Shown: one piece after another, positions 28,147 to 38,186 of the stretch | Layout of the letters: each line of letters opens with the position of its first letter | How positions within the stretch are numbered: the first letter of the stretch is position 1 | From: Pseudomonas oryzagri | GTDB taxonomy: Bacteria > Pseudomonadota > Gammaproteobacteria > Pseudomonadales > Pseudomonadaceae | DNA: 64,000 bases | Assembly (NCBI RefSeq): GCF_020831405.1 | Contig: NZ_JAJHPU010000019.1 | Coordinates: 186,001 to 250,000, forward strand | Reading direction: 5' to 3' | Translations under genes and position numbers: made by a program | The notes under the pieces: model-generated | The model's database searches: none | Seen by the model: the letters and a program-made list of their open reading frames with translations, nothing else | Told to the model about the DNA's origin: nothing

Positions 28147-28250
28147 CGTTTTAGGGAAATCCGATCCGGGCGTCAGCGGGAAGTGGCGCGCCGAGCGGCG
28201 GCGCAATGCGGTCAGACAGGGGAATGGGCGGGGCTGCCGAGCACATCCGT

Positions 28251-28307
28251 GTAGGGGCGAATTCATTCGCCTTCACAAGGTTTTTGGGCGAATAAATTCG
28301 CCCCTAC
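28251..28307. repeat. REP-like palindromic unit (type A), copy 4
   Basis: Arms GTAGGGGCGAATTCATTC and GAATAAATTCGCCCCTAC. It begins a composite block (28251-28462) that is repeated at 31018-31226. Confidence 0.8.
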
Positions 28308-28346
28308 AGCGGGTCAGCCGACCAGCCTCACCAGCGCGACAGGAAA

Positions 28347-28462
28347 CGTAGGGTGGGTTAGCCGCGCAGCGGCGTAACCCACCAGGGATGCCGCAGGCAT
28401 CCTCGTTGTCGGCCTCACGGCCGATTGGCGGGTTACGGCCTGCGGCCTAACCCGCCCTATGC
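28347..28462. repeat. Intergenic palindromic repeat, type C, copy 1
   Basis: The unit contains several nested inverted repeats: GTGGGTTAGCCGC with GCGGCGTAACCCAC, GATGCCGCAGGCATC, and GGCGGGTTACGGCC with GGCCTAACCCGCC. It lies after the first GAPDH gene and is almost identical to 31112-31226. Confidence 0.8.
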
Positions 28463-28531
28463 ATAGCGGCCCCTTTGCCGGTCAGGCCGACCAAGAGCAG
28501 GCGCCCACGCCGGAGCGTGGGCACCCTCGGT

Positions 28532-29536
<1,005 letters not shown>

Positions 29537-29766
29537 GATGGTGCCCCCTTCTTCGTGGAGGTTGCATAGCGGCGAACCGCTCGACCCGGGCCACGTGGGC
29601 AGGATGCCGGATGACCGTGGAGCGCGGCTCCGGCATCGGGACGCAACCCGTTCTGGCTGGGCCAGGACGGTTCTCGCCTGCTACGACTTCAGTCTGGCAG
29701 ATGCGGCCACGGGCGGTAATCCCCCCGCGCTCCCCCAGGCGGCCGACCGCGCAGCGCCCGAAAGCG

Positions 29767-30993
29767 TCAGGCCGCGGCCACCGCCGCATGGCGCGGCAGG
29801 GCCACGGAGATCAGCGCGGCGAGCAGCACGAAGGCGCTGGACACCCACAGGCAGGCTTCGAGGCCCCAGGCCTGGAACACCCAACCCGACAGCAGGGTGC
29901 CGATCAGCCGGCCGAGGGCGTTGGACATGTAGTAGAAGCCGACGTCCAGCGACACGCCGTCCTCCTTGGCGTAGCTGACGATCAGGTAGCTGTGCAGCGA
30001 CGAGTTGACGGCGAACAGCGCGCCGAACAGCAGCAAGCCGCCGACCAGCACCGTCTGCGCCGGCAGAGCGCTGGCAAGTCCCAGGGCGATGGCCGCCGGC
30101 AGCCCGGCCAGCAGCGCCGCCCAGACGAGCACGGCGCGGCCGTCCGGCAGCCGGCCGCTGCGTTTGCCGGTGAGGTGCGGGGCCAGCGACTGGACGAAGC
30201 CGTAGCCGATCACCCACAGGGCGAGGAAGCCGCCGACCTGCCAGAAGTCCCAGCCGAAGCTGGCGGACAGATAGACCGGCAGGGCCACCACGAACCACAC
30301 GTCGCGGGCACCGAACAGGAACAGGCGCGCGGCGGACAGGATGTTGATCGCCCGGCTTTTCGACAGCAGGTCGCGGAACTTGGGCTTGCTCTTGGCCTTG
30401 CCCAGATCCTTCTTCAGAGTCGCCAGGCTGACCAGCCAGATCAGCGCCAGCGCCACGGCCATCGCCAGCACCGCGCCGGTGAAGCCGAGCGCGGTCAGCA
30501 GCGCGCCGCCGAGGAAAAAGCCGACGCCCTTGAGGGCGTTCTTCGAACCGGTCAAAAGCGCCACCCACTTGAACAGGGTGCCCTGCTGACCGTCCGCCAC
30601 CAGCAGCTTGATCGAGCTCTTGGCGCTCATCTTGTTGAGGTCCTTGGCGATGCCGGACAGCGCCTGCGCCGCCATCACCCAGGGCACGGTGAGCAGCGTC
30701 GCCGGCACCGTGAGCATCAGCAGCGCCGCCACCTGCAGGCCGAGGCCGAGGTTCATGGTGCGGTTGAGGCCCAGGCGCGCGCCCAGCCAGCCGCCGACCA
30801 GGTTGGTGACCACGCCGAAGAACTCGTAGAACAGGAACAGCGCGGCGATCGACAGCGGGCTGTAGCCCAGGCCGTGGAAGTGCAGCACCACCAGCATGCG
30901 CAGGGCGCCGTCGGTGAGGGTGAAGGCCCAGTAATTGCCGGTGACCAGCAGGTACTGGCGGACTTCGGGGGCAAGACGGGACAGGGCGTGCAT
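29767..30993 (-). CDS. arsJ: Organoarsenical efflux MFS permease
   Basis: 408 aa MFS transporter of the ArsJ family, with about 12 membrane helices (YWAFTLTDGALRMLVVLHF in the first). It extrudes 1-arseno-3-phosphoglycerate, which then breaks down outside to arsenate. SGIAKDLNKMSAKSSIKLL near residue 130 is a recognisable conserved loop of the family. It is sandwiched between two GAPDH genes, the diagnostic partner of ArsJ, and separated from the upstream one by a composite repeat block. Confidence 0.92.
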   Translation of the reverse strand: MHALSRLAPEVRQYLLVTGNYWAFTLTDGALRMLVVLHFHGLGYSPLSIAALFLFYEFFGVVTNLVGGWLGARLGLNRTMNLGLGLQVAALLMLTVPATLLTVPWVMAAQALSGIAKDLNKMSAKSSIKLLVADGQQGTLFKWVALLTGSKNALKGVGFFLGGALLTALGFTGAVLAMAVALALIWLVSLATLKKDLGKAKSKPKFRDLLSKSRAINILSAARLFLFGARDVWFVVALPVYLSASFGWDFWQVGGFLALWVIGYGFVQSLAPHLTGKRSGRLPDGRAVLVWAALLAGLPAAIALGLASALPAQTVLVGGLLLFGALFAVNSSLHSYLIVSYAKEDGVSLDVGFYYMSNALGRLIGTLLSGWVFQAWGLEACLWVSSAFVLLAALISVALPRHAAVAAA

Positions 30994-31017
30994 AGGGGAA
31001 CCCGTGTGGCAGATCGT

Positions 31018-31074
31018 GTAGGGGCGAATTCATTCGCCTGACGGAGCCGCGCCGGCGAATGAATTCGCCCCTAC
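31018..31074. repeat. REP-like palindromic unit (type A), copy 5
   Basis: Arms GTAGGGGCGAATTCATTC and GAATGAATTCGCCCCTAC. It lies between the arsJ start and the second GAPDH gene, and is part of the duplicated block. Confidence 0.8.
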
Positions 31075-31111
31075 TGGTCAACCGACCAGCCTCGCCTGCC
31101 CGACAGGAAAC

Positions 31112-31226
31112 CGTAGGGTGGGTTAGCCGCGCAGCGGCGTAACCCACCAGGGATGCCGCAGGCATCCGCGTTGCCGGCCTCACGGCCGGTTGGCGGGTTA
31201 CGGCCTGCGGCCTGACCCGCCTTACG
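31112..31226. repeat. Intergenic palindromic repeat, type C, copy 2
   Basis: Nearly identical to 28347-28462, including the preceding bases CGACAGGAAA. It follows the second GAPDH gene directly. Confidence 0.8.
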
Positions 31227-31238
31227 CAAAGCGCCCGC

Positions 31239-32243
31239 TTAACCGGCCAGGCCGACCTTGCGCGCCAGCTCGACGGTGCGGTTGGCGTAGCCCCACTCGT
31301 TGTCGTACCAGGCGTAGACCTTCACCTGGGTGCCGTCGACCACCATGGTCGACAGCGCGTCGACGATCGACGAGCGCGGGTCGGTGCGATAGTCGATGGA
31401 CACCAGCGGACGTTCCTCGTAGCCGAGGATGTCTTTCAGCGCGCCCTCGGCGGCGGCCTTGAACAGGGCGTTGACCTCCTCGGCCGTGGTCGCGCGTTCC
31501 ACCTCGAACACGCAATCGGTCAGCGAAGCGTTGGCCAACGGCACACGCACGGCGTGGCCGTTCAGGCGGCCGCGCAGCTCCGGGAAGATCTCGGCGATGG
31601 CGGTGGCCGAGCCGGTGGTGGTCGGGATCAGGCTCATCCCCGAGGCGCGGGCGCGACGCAGGTCCTTGTGCGGCTGGTCGAGGATGCTCTGGGTATTGGT
31701 CAGGTCGTGGATGGTGGTGATCGATCCGTGGCGGATACCGAGGGCCTCGTGGATCACCTTGACCACCGGGGCCAGGCAGTTGGTGGTGCAGGAGGCGGCG
31801 GTGACGATGCGGTGCTGCTCGGGATCGAACAACCGGTCGTTGACGCCCATGACGACGTTGAGCGCGCCCGGCTCCTTGACCGGCGCGCTGACCACCACGC
31901 GCTTGACGCCCTGGTCGAGGTAGGCCTGCAGCAGCGCTACCTTGGTCATCTTGCCGCTGGCCTCGATCACCAGGTCGCAGCCCGACCAGTCGGTGTCGGC
32001 GATGGCCTTGTTGGCGGTGACCCGGATGCGCTTGCCGTCGATCACCACGCAGTCGCCGTCGCTGCTCGCCTCATGCTGCCAGCGGCCGTGCACCGAGTCG
32101 AAGTTGAGCAGATGGGCGTGGGTCGCCGCATCGCCGGCCGGGTCGTTGATCTGCACGAACTCCAGCTCCGGCCAGCCCCAGGCGGCGCGCAGGGCCAGTC
32201 GTCCGATGCGGCCGAAGCCGTTGATGCCTACCTTGATGGTCAT
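31239..32243 (-). CDS. ArsJ-associated glyceraldehyde-3-phosphate dehydrogenase, copy 2
   Basis: 334 aa GAPDH closely similar to the product at 28532-29536. The catalytic Cys is in [12 protein letters not shown] and the region near the catalytic His reads [14 protein letters not shown], the form I associate with arsenic-locus GAPDHs. The start at 32243 gives [11 protein letters not shown]. It follows ynfA by 29 bp in the arsR-led arm, so it is probably co-induced by arsenite. Together with ArsJ it would turn arsenate into an exportable organoarsenical. Confidence 0.9.
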   Translation of the reverse strand: MTIKVGINGFGRIGRLALRAAWGWPELEFVQINDPAGDAATHAHLLNFDSVHGRWQHEASSDGDCVVIDGKRIRVTANKAIADTDWSGCDLVIEASGKMTKVALLQAYLDQGVKRVVVSAPVKEPGALNVVMGVNDRLFDPEQHRIVTAASCTTNCLAPVVKVIHEALGIRHGSITTIHDLTNTQSILDQPHKDLRRARASGMSLIPTTTGSATAIAEIFPELRGRLNGHAVRVPLANASLTDCVFEVERATTAEEVNALFKAAAEGALKDILGYEERPLVSIDYRTDPRSSIVDALSTMVVDGTQVKVYAWYDNEWGYANRTVELARKVGLAG

Positions 32244-32272
32244 GGCCTTGTTCTCTCCGAAAATCGATGAAG

Positions 32273-32599
32273 TCAGGGGGTTCGCGGCGCCAGCATGATG
32301 ATCGCCATGCCGGTGAGGGCGACGGCGCAGCCGAGCAGGTCCCACCCGGTCGGGCGGATGCCATCCACCCACCACAGCCAGAGCATCGCCACGGCGATAT
32401 ACACGCCACCGTAGGCGGCGTAGACCCGGCCGGCGGCGGTCGGGTGCAGCGACAGCAGCCAGGCGAACAGCGCCAGGGAGAGCGCCCCCGGCACCAGCAA
32501 CCAGACGCTCTTGCCCTGCTTGAGCCACAGGTACGGCAGGTAGCAGCCGACGATTTCGGCCACCGCGGTCACGGCAAACAGGGCGAAGGTCTTCAGCAT
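32273..32599 (-). CDS. YnfA/UPF0060-family small membrane protein
   Basis: 108 aa inner-membrane protein with four hydrophobic helices (for example [20 protein letters not shown] and [18 protein letters not shown]). The family resembles small multidrug-resistance transporters; a Glu in the first helix (AEIVGCY) is typical. It lies between the phosphatase gene (9 bp) and the GAPDH gene, so it is part of the ars arm. A role in metalloid or general efflux is an inference from context. Confidence 0.85.
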   Translation of the reverse strand: MLKTFALFAVTAVAEIVGCYLPYLWLKQGKSVWLLVPGALSLALFAWLLSLHPTAAGRVYAAYGGVYIAVAMLWLWWVDGIRPTGWDLLGCAVALTGMAIIMLAPRTP

Positions 32600-32608
32600 G
32601 CGGGCTGC

Positions 32609-33103
32609 CTACTGGCCGAACTGCGCCAGCCAGGTCGCGTGCGCCGGATGCTGGATGGCCTTGGGCCGCAGCGTCTGGACCATGGCCACCGCCTCGGCGC
32701 GCGGCAGGCCGCGGTCGATCAGGATGCGCGCGGCGATCAGCCCGGTGCGTCCGGAACCGCCCTTGCAGTGGATGGCTACGCTGCGGCCTTCGCCGAGCAG
32801 CGCCTGGATGCGCTCGCGCGCCTGTTCCCAGGCGCCGGCGAAATCGTCCAGCGGCACCGCTTCGTCGGCCACCGGCAGGTGGAACCACTCCAGCTCGCGC
32901 GCGGCGCACAGCGCCGGCAGCTCAATCGCCTGGTTCAGCTCCAGCTCGGCGGCCGGCATCAGGGTGATCAGCGCCTCGGCGCCGGCGGCCTGCAGGGTGT
33001 CCAGGGCTTCAGCCACGCTGGTTTCCTTGCTGCCCGGGCAGGGGGTGAAGATCAGCCGGCCGGAGCAGCCGGGGACGCCGAGGAGGTCGTAGGGATGGGA
33101 CAC
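32609..33103 (-). CDS. CDKN3-type protein phosphatase in the ars operon
   Basis: 164 aa member of the cysteine-based protein tyrosine/dual-specificity phosphatase superfamily. The active-site loop is [10 protein letters not shown] near residue 112 (CX5R), and a candidate general-acid loop is [12 protein letters not shown]. Members are often found in arsenic clusters. Arsenate reductases of the LMW-PTP type use the same CX5R chemistry, so an arsenate-linked role is conceivable, but the two families differ and activity is unproven. It lies 34 bp after arsR. Confidence 0.75.
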   Translation of the reverse strand: MSHPYDLLGVPGCSGRLIFTPCPGSKETSVAEALDTLQAAGAEALITLMPAAELELNQAIELPALCAARELEWFHLPVADEAVPLDDFAGAWEQARERIQALLGEGRSVAIHCKGGSGRTGLIAARILIDRGLPRAEAVAMVQTLRPKAIQHPAHATWLAQFGQ

Positions 33104-33137
33104 GGTGTGGTTCCTTGGATGAATGGGGGCGCCGGGC

Positions 33138-33494
33138 TCAGCAGCAGGCGGCGCTGCGCGCGGGCCGTTCGCCCATGGCCGCCAGGCGCGTGGTTTCCGG
33201 GCTCAGCCAATGGCGGTTGGAGTCGAGCATCAGCCTGAGCAGGTCGTGCACCCAGTCGGGCAGGTCCGGGTGCAGGCGATAGAACACCCACTGGCCCTGG
33301 CGGCGGTCGGCGAGCAGACCGCTGCTGCGCAGCTGCGCCAGGTGGCGGGAGATCTTCGGCTGGCTCTCGCCCAGCGCGCAGACCAGCTCGCACACGCACA
33401 GCTCGCCCTCACGGGCGACCAGCAGGGCGATGCGCGCCCGGGTGTCGTCGGCGAGACTCTTGCACAGCAGCGGCGGGGTCAGGTGTTCGGCCAT
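33138..33494 (-). CDS. arsR: ArsR-family arsenite-responsive repressor
   Basis: 118 aa winged-helix repressor. The arsenite-binding ELCVCELVCAL in the DNA-binding helix region (near residues 30-40) carries the classical ELCVC motif, and the C-terminus ends in a further Cys pair (SAACC). The recognition helix SQPKISRHLAQLRSSG is intact. The start at 33494 (MAEHLTPPLL) gives the normal size. It heads the minus-strand arm and is divergent from acr3, so one operator region can serve both. Confidence 0.93.
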   Translation of the reverse strand: MAEHLTPPLLCKSLADDTRARIALLVAREGELCVCELVCALGESQPKISRHLAQLRSSGLLADRRQGQWVFYRLHPDLPDWVHDLLRLMLDSNRHWLSPETTRLAAMGERPARSAACC

Positions 33495-33614
33495 CGGATG
33501 CACTGGCGGACAGTCGGGGCGGAGAACATATGCCAGATCGGATATCCCGTAAAGCCGTCCTCCCCTGCAGCTGACCTGGATCAGAACGGACGGGATTTCC
33601 ATCGGCGGAAACTA

Positions 33615-33632
33615 ATATTCGATTTTTCATAT
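33615..33632. promoter_or_regulatory. Candidate ArsR operator in the arsR-acr3 gap
   Basis: ATATTCGATTTTTCATAT is an imperfect AT-rich dyad upstream of acr3 in otherwise GC-rich DNA, as expected for an ArsR/SmtB site. A second related AT-rich stretch (CATATGCC, GGATATCC) lies at 33528-33547 nearer to arsR. Confidence 0.5.
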
Positions 33633-33710
33633 GTTATGGTTTGAGCGAATTCTGCCCTGCCCGCCATGACCGTCCGATGACAGGCCGTACGAGAAGGAAC
33701 CCACCCCCCG

Positions 33711-34790
33711 ATGTCCAGTCCCTGTGAAGTGGCGGCCAGGCAGGCCGCCGGTGCCCCGCTCGGCTTCTTCGAGCGCTACCTGACCCTCTGGGTATCGCTC
33801 TGCATCGGCGGCGGCACCCTGCTCGGTCTCTACGCCCCGGCCATCGCCCAGGGCGTGGGCGCGCTGGAGATCGCCCAGGTCAACCTGCCGGTCGGCCTGC
33901 TGATCTGGGTGATGATCATCCCCATGCTGATGAAGATCGACTTCGGCGCGCTGCACGAGGTGCGCGAGCAGAAGGCCGGCATGGCCATCACCCTGTTCGT
34001 CAACTGGGCGGTCAAGCCGTTTTCCATGGCGCTGCTCGGCTGGCTGTTCGTCAAGGTGCTGTTCGCCGACGTCCTGCCGGCCGGCGAGCTGGACAGCTAC
34101 ATGGCCGGGCTGATCCTGCTCGGCGCCGCGCCCTGCACGGCGATGGTGTTCGTGTGGAGCAACCTGTGCAACGGCAACGCCAACTTCACCCTGACCCAGG
34201 TGGCGCTCAACGACCTGGTGATGGTATTCGCCTTCGCGCCCATCGTCGCGCTGCTGCTGGGCGTGTCGTCGATTCCGGTGCCCTGGGACACCCTGCTGCT
34301 GTCGGTGGTCATGTACATCGTCGTCCCGCTGGCCATCGCCCAGTTCCTGCGCGCCCGCTTGCTCCGGCGCGGCGCGGCGGCCTTCCAGGCGGCGCTGGGC
34401 CGCATCAGTCCGTTCTCCATCCTCGCCCTGCTCGCTACCCTGGTGCTGCTGTTCTCCTTCCAGGGCGAGGCCATAGTCGCGCAGCCTCTGATCATCGGCC
34501 TGCTGGCGGTGCCGATCCTGCTGCAGACGCTGTTCATCGCCGCGCTCGGCTACTGGCTGTGCCGCGGCCTGAAGGTCCGCCACGACGTGGCCGGCCCGGC
34601 GACCATGATCGGCGCGTCGAACTTCTTCGAGCTGGCGGTGGCGGTAGCCATCGTCCTCTATGGTTTCGATTCCGGCGCCGCGCTGGCTACCGTGGTCGGC
34701 GTGCTGATCGAGGTGCCGGTGATGCTGTGGCTGGTGCGCGCGGTGAACGACAGCCGCGCCTGGTACGAACGCGGCCTGGCCCGCGACTGA
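33711..34790 (+). CDS. acr3: Arsenite efflux permease, ACR3 family
   Basis: 359 aa inner-membrane arsenite/H+ antiporter with about 10 helices. The conserved Cys lies in LILLGAAPCTAMVFVWS, which is essential in Acr3 proteins, and TMIGASNFFELAVAVAI near the C-terminus is a second signature. Length is typical for the bacterial ACR3 group. It is co-directional with arsA, 13 bp upstream of it, so the pump may be energised by the ATPase. The gene is often labelled arsB, but the sequence is ACR3, not the unrelated ArsB. Confidence 0.95.
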   Translation: MSSPCEVAARQAAGAPLGFFERYLTLWVSLCIGGGTLLGLYAPAIAQGVGALEIAQVNLPVGLLIWVMIIPMLMKIDFGALHEVREQKAGMAITLFVNWAVKPFSMALLGWLFVKVLFADVLPAGELDSYMAGLILLGAAPCTAMVFVWSNLCNGNANFTLTQVALNDLVMVFAFAPIVALLLGVSSIPVPWDTLLLSVVMYIVVPLAIAQFLRARLLRRGAAAFQAALGRISPFSILALLATLVLLFSFQGEAIVAQPLIIGLLAVPILLQTLFIAALGYWLCRGLKVRHDVAGPATMIGASNFFELAVAVAIVLYGFDSGAALATVVGVLIEVPVMLWLVRAVNDSRAWYERGLARD

Positions 34791-34803
34791 GGAGGGATCC
34801 ACG

Positions 34804-36573
34804 ATGAAGTTTCTCGAACGAGCGCCACGCTTCCTGTTCTTCACCGGCAAGGGCGGCGTGGGCAAGACCTCGCTGGCCTGCGCCACCGCCATCCGCCTGG
34901 CCGAAAGCGGCCGGCGGGTGCTGCTGGTGAGCACCGATCCGGCCTCCAACGTCGGCCAGGTGTTCGGCATCGAGATCGGCAATCGGATCACCGCGGTGCC
35001 GGCGGTGGCCAACCTCGCCGCGCTGGAGATCGACCCGCAGGCGGCCGCCGCGGCCTACCGCGAGCGCATCGTCGGCCCGGCCCGCGGCAAGCTGGCGGAG
35101 GACGAGGTGCGCGGCATGGAGGAGCAGCTGTCCGGCGCCTGCACCACCGAGATCGCCGCCTTCGACGAATTCACCGCGCTGCTGATCGATTCGGAGCTGA
35201 CCGCCGGCTACCAGCACATCCTGTTCGACACCGCGCCGACCGGCCACACCATCCGCCTGCTGCAGCTGCCCGGGGCGTGGAGCGGCTTTCTCGACGCCGG
35301 CCTGGGCGACGCCTCCTGCCTCGGCCCGCTGGCCGGGCTGGACAAGCAGCGCGAGCAATACCGCGAGGCGGTCGAGGCGCTGGCCGATCCGCAGCGCACC
35401 CGCCTGGTGCTGGTGGCGCGCGCCCAGCAGGCCACCCTGCGCGAGGTGGCGCGCACCCACGAGGAACTGGCCGCCATCGGCCTGCGCCAGCAATACCTGG
35501 TGATCAACGGCGTGCTGCCGCCGGCCCAGGCCGCCCAGGACGCCTTGGCCAGCGCCGTATGTGCTCGCGAACAGGCGGCGCTGGCGGCCATGCCCGCGGT
35601 GCTCGCCGCCCTGCCCTGCGACCAGATCCCGCTCAAGCCATTCAACCTGGTCGGCGTCGCGGCGCTGCGCCAGCTGCTCGACGGCGAGGCGGATGCCGGC
35701 CTCGAGCCGGTGCCGCCCGCCCCCGCCCCGCAGGCGCCGAGCCTGGCCGCGCTGGTCGACGCCATCGCCGCCGACGGCCACGGTCTGGTGATGCTGATGG
35801 GCAAGGGCGGGGTGGGCAAGACCACCCTCGCGGCCGCCGTGGCGGTGGAGCTGGCGCGGCGCGGCCTGGCCGTGCACCTGACCACCTCCGATCCGGCCGC
35901 GCACCTGGCCGAAACCCTCGACGGCGCGCTGGACAATCTGACGGTGAGCCGCATCGACCCGCACGCCGAGACCGAGCGCTACCGCCAGCACGTGATGGCG
36001 ACCAAGGGCGCCAAACTGGACGAACAGGGCAAGGCGCTGCTGGCCGAGGACCTGCGCTCGCCGTGCACCGAGGAGATCGCCGTGTTCCAGGCCTTCTCGC
36101 GGATCATCCGCGAGGCGGGCCGCAAGTTCGTGGTGATGGATACCGCGCCGACCGGGCACACCCTGCTGCTGCTCGACGCCACCGGCGCCTACCACCGCGA
36201 GATCGAGCGGCAGATGAGCGGCAGCAACATGCGCTTCACCACGCCGATGATGCAGCTGCAGGACCCTCGGCAGACCAAGGTGCTGTTGGTCACCCTGGCG
36301 GAGACCACGCCGGTGCTGGAGGCCGCCAACCTGCAGGCCGACCTGCGCCGCGCCGGCATCGAGCCCTGGGCCTGGCTGATCAACAACAGCGTCGCCGCGG
36401 CGCGCACCGACTCGCCGCTGCTGCGCCAGCGCGCCTGGAGCGAACTGCGCGAGATCGAGGCGGTGGCCGACCGGCACGCCCGCTGCTTCGCGCTGGTGCC
36501 GCTGCTCGCCGAGGAGCCGGTCGGCGTGCGACGCCTGCTGCAGCTGTGCGGTGCCGGCGACGCGCCGCACTGA
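34804..36573 (+). CDS. arsA: Arsenite-stimulated efflux ATPase
   Basis: 589 aa duplicated P-loop ATPase that couples to the arsenite pump. Both halves have an intact Walker A (FTGKGGVGKTSLA near residue 16; LMGKGGVGKTTLA near residue 334) and a DTAPTGHT signature. The three metalloid-binding cysteines of the E. coli enzyme are conserved: Cys113 in SGACTTE, Cys172 in DASCLG and Cys421 in SPCTEE. No arsD metallochaperone is nearby, unlike most arsA operons. It follows acr3. Confidence 0.95.
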   Translation: MKFLERAPRFLFFTGKGGVGKTSLACATAIRLAESGRRVLLVSTDPASNVGQVFGIEIGNRITAVPAVANLAALEIDPQAAAAAYRERIVGPARGKLAEDEVRGMEEQLSGACTTEIAAFDEFTALLIDSELTAGYQHILFDTAPTGHTIRLLQLPGAWSGFLDAGLGDASCLGPLAGLDKQREQYREAVEALADPQRTRLVLVARAQQATLREVARTHEELAAIGLRQQYLVINGVLPPAQAAQDALASAVCAREQAALAAMPAVLAALPCDQIPLKPFNLVGVAALRQLLDGEADAGLEPVPPAPAPQAPSLAALVDAIAADGHGLVMLMGKGGVGKTTLAAAVAVELARRGLAVHLTTSDPAAHLAETLDGALDNLTVSRIDPHAETERYRQHVMATKGAKLDEQGKALLAEDLRSPCTEEIAVFQAFSRIIREAGRKFVVMDTAPTGHTLLLLDATGAYHREIERQMSGSNMRFTTPMMQLQDPRQTKVLLVTLAETTPVLEAANLQADLRRAGIEPWAWLINNSVAAARTDSPLLRQRAWSELREIEAVADRHARCFALVPLLAEEPVGVRRLLQLCGAGDAPH

Positions 36574-36679
36574 ATACACCCTGCCCCCGGCCCGGCCGTG
36601 CCGGCTCGCTGAACTGGCCGGCGCGGCCGGGCGGCTGTCGCCCGCGCCTGGCCTGGGCACGGGAGGCGAACGGCGGCAG

Positions 36680-37357
36680 TCAGGCCGCGACGCGGCGGCG
36701 CGACTGGCGCCGAGCCTGGCTCTCGCCGCAGCAGCAGGCCTTGAGGTCGGCCTTGAGCCCCTCGGCGACCGCGTAGAGCTCGTCCGGGTCGGTCTGCGCG
36801 TGGCCCTGGATCACCAGCAGCGCCGAGCGGGTCGCGGCGCTCACCGCGGTGGCCGCCGACTGCAGGTATTCCATGCGGCACAGCACCTGGCCGTCGCCGT
36901 CGAAGTAGGTGTACTCGCCGGCCGGCAGGCGCACCGGTGGCAGTCCCTGGCGCACCTGGAAGCTCTCGCCGCCGCGACTCAGCGCCAGGGTCACCGGCAG
37001 GCGCAGCCGCTGCAGGTCGTGGGCCCAGATCGACAGGCCGCTGTTCAGCGACCACTGCTGGTAGAGGTCGACCAGCGGCGACACGGCGGGCAGGCAACCG
37101 TTGCCCAGGTAGCGCTCGAACAGCGCCTGCGGCAGCGGCGGGTAGGCGCTCGGCGTGCGGCCGATCAGCTCGCGCAGGGCATGGAAGCCCTGCTGGCCGC
37201 TGAGGCTGTGTTCGGCGTTGAACTCGGCGCGCAGGCAGTCGAGGCGCTGCTGGTGGAGCGCCGTGGGCGTGCGGTTGTCGAGGCCGTGCAGGCTGAACGC
37301 GATGACCTTGAGACCCAGGTCGGCCGGGGTATCGAGCTTGAATACGGGAATCAGCAT
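36680..37357 (-). CDS. B3/B4 tRNA-binding-domain protein
   Basis: 225 aa stand-alone protein of the B3/B4 fold seen in the beta subunit of phenylalanyl-tRNA synthetase (COG3382 type). Recognisable parts are IGRTPSAYPPLPQALFERYL near residue 65 and NSGLSIWAHDLQRL near residue 108. Such free-standing domains may act on aminoacyl-tRNA, but their function is largely unknown. The C-terminus has a Cys triplet and a basic tail (LKACCCGESQARR). It is convergent with arsA and not obviously linked to arsenic. Confidence 0.75.
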   Translation of the reverse strand: MLIPVFKLDTPADLGLKVIAFSLHGLDNRTPTALHQQRLDCLRAEFNAEHSLSGQQGFHALRELIGRTPSAYPPLPQALFERYLGNGCLPAVSPLVDLYQQWSLNSGLSIWAHDLQRLRLPVTLALSRGGESFQVRQGLPPVRLPAGEYTYFDGDGQVLCRMEYLQSAATAVSAATRSALLVIQGHAQTDPDELYAVAEGLKADLKACCCGESQARRQSRRRVAA

Positions 37358-37455
37358 GGCGCTCTCTTCGCTTGGGACTGACGACGATCGACTTCCCCGC
37401 CGACCGCGGAGGCCGGGCCGGCGCGCGCGGCGCCGCAGCCCGGCCTCCCGGCTGG

Positions 37456-37824
37456 TCAGCGGCTGCTCACCGCTTCGCTCGGGGCATGCAGACGACCACC
37501 CTGGATGACGACCTTTTCGCCGTCGTCGAAGGCACGGTTGGGCGAGCGAACCACTTCCTGCTCGCCGTTTTCCTTGCGCACCAGGTAGGCGCGATCTTCC
37601 AGACCGGCGCCTTCCTGCACGCCCTTGCCGGCGAACAGACCGACGCCGGCGCCGACCAGCGCACCGATCGGGCCACCCGCCGCGCCGCCGACCATCACGC
37701 CGGTCAGCACGCCCACCGCACCGCCGGCGGTGGTGTCGCTGGTTTCGCCGACCACCTCGGCAGCCTGTACAACACCGGCACCGACGAGGCTCAGGGCAAG
37801 GGCCGCAATGCTGAGAAATTTCAT
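37456..37824 (-). CDS. Secreted glycine-zipper protein
   Basis: 122 aa. A signal peptide (FLSIAALALSLVGAGVVQA) is followed by a glycine-zipper segment (residues about 33-68: GGAVGVLTGVMVGGAAGG) that can span or insert into a membrane. A charged C-terminal domain with YLVRKENGEQEVVRSPN then resembles the SlyB-like beta segment. No lipobox Cys is present. The ribosome site AAGGAGA lies before ATG. Function unknown; probably an outer-membrane-associated stress or structural protein. Confidence 0.7.
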   Translation of the reverse strand: MKFLSIAALALSLVGAGVVQAAEVVGETSDTTAGGAVGVLTGVMVGGAAGGPIGALVGAGVGLFAGKGVQEGAGLEDRAYLVRKENGEQEVVRSPNRAFDDGEKVVIQGGRLHAPSEAVSSR

Positions 37825-38186
37825 GCTGTCTCCTTTCTAAGAATGTGCACGCAAGGCTGGATTGCCCCTCTCCTCATCCATGATTCATGCCATAAAAAAA
37901 ACTTCTTACAATTCAGCAGCTTGAAGATAAAAGCCGGTGCATGGACAACGATGGGGACGCGACAACGACAAGGCGCTGTCGCAATGGCTACCACGCGCAC
38001 CGGCCGGGCGCGCGGGGACCTGCACAAGACTTGTACACGCGGAACCGGACGCCACGAGCGCCGTCCAACCACCTGCGGACCTTTAAGCTCCGATTAAGCC
38101 GTCCGTGATAGTTTTGTGAACCTGTTCGCGCGACAACCCCGGTCTGTCGCCGGCGACCGACAACAACTCCAACGACAGGCTCCGCC
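37825..38186. other. Divergent promoter region, glycine-zipper gene and sulfatase gene
   Basis: A 360-bp gap between divergent genes. It contains an AT-rich stretch (37886-37912, with eight A residues in a row) suited to a promoter for the minus-strand gene, and a less GC-rich stretch around 38080-38120 before the sulfatase gene. No coding frame is convincing. Confidence 0.45.

Noticed and set aside
28251-28462. CRISPR-like series of palindromes after the pcaK leader
   Set aside because: The palindromes differ from one another, have no equal-length spacers and recur singly elsewhere; they are REP-like intergenic repeats.
33138-33602. Longer arsR reading from 33602
   Set aside because: The extra 36 residues would cover the divergent promoter region and are absent from ArsR proteins; the Met at 33494 fits the family.
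36585-36660. GC-rich inverted repeat between arsA and the B3/B4 gene as a terminator
   Set aside because: The CCCGGCC-type arms can pair with one mismatch, but the loop is long and no T run follows on either strand, so I did not call a terminator.
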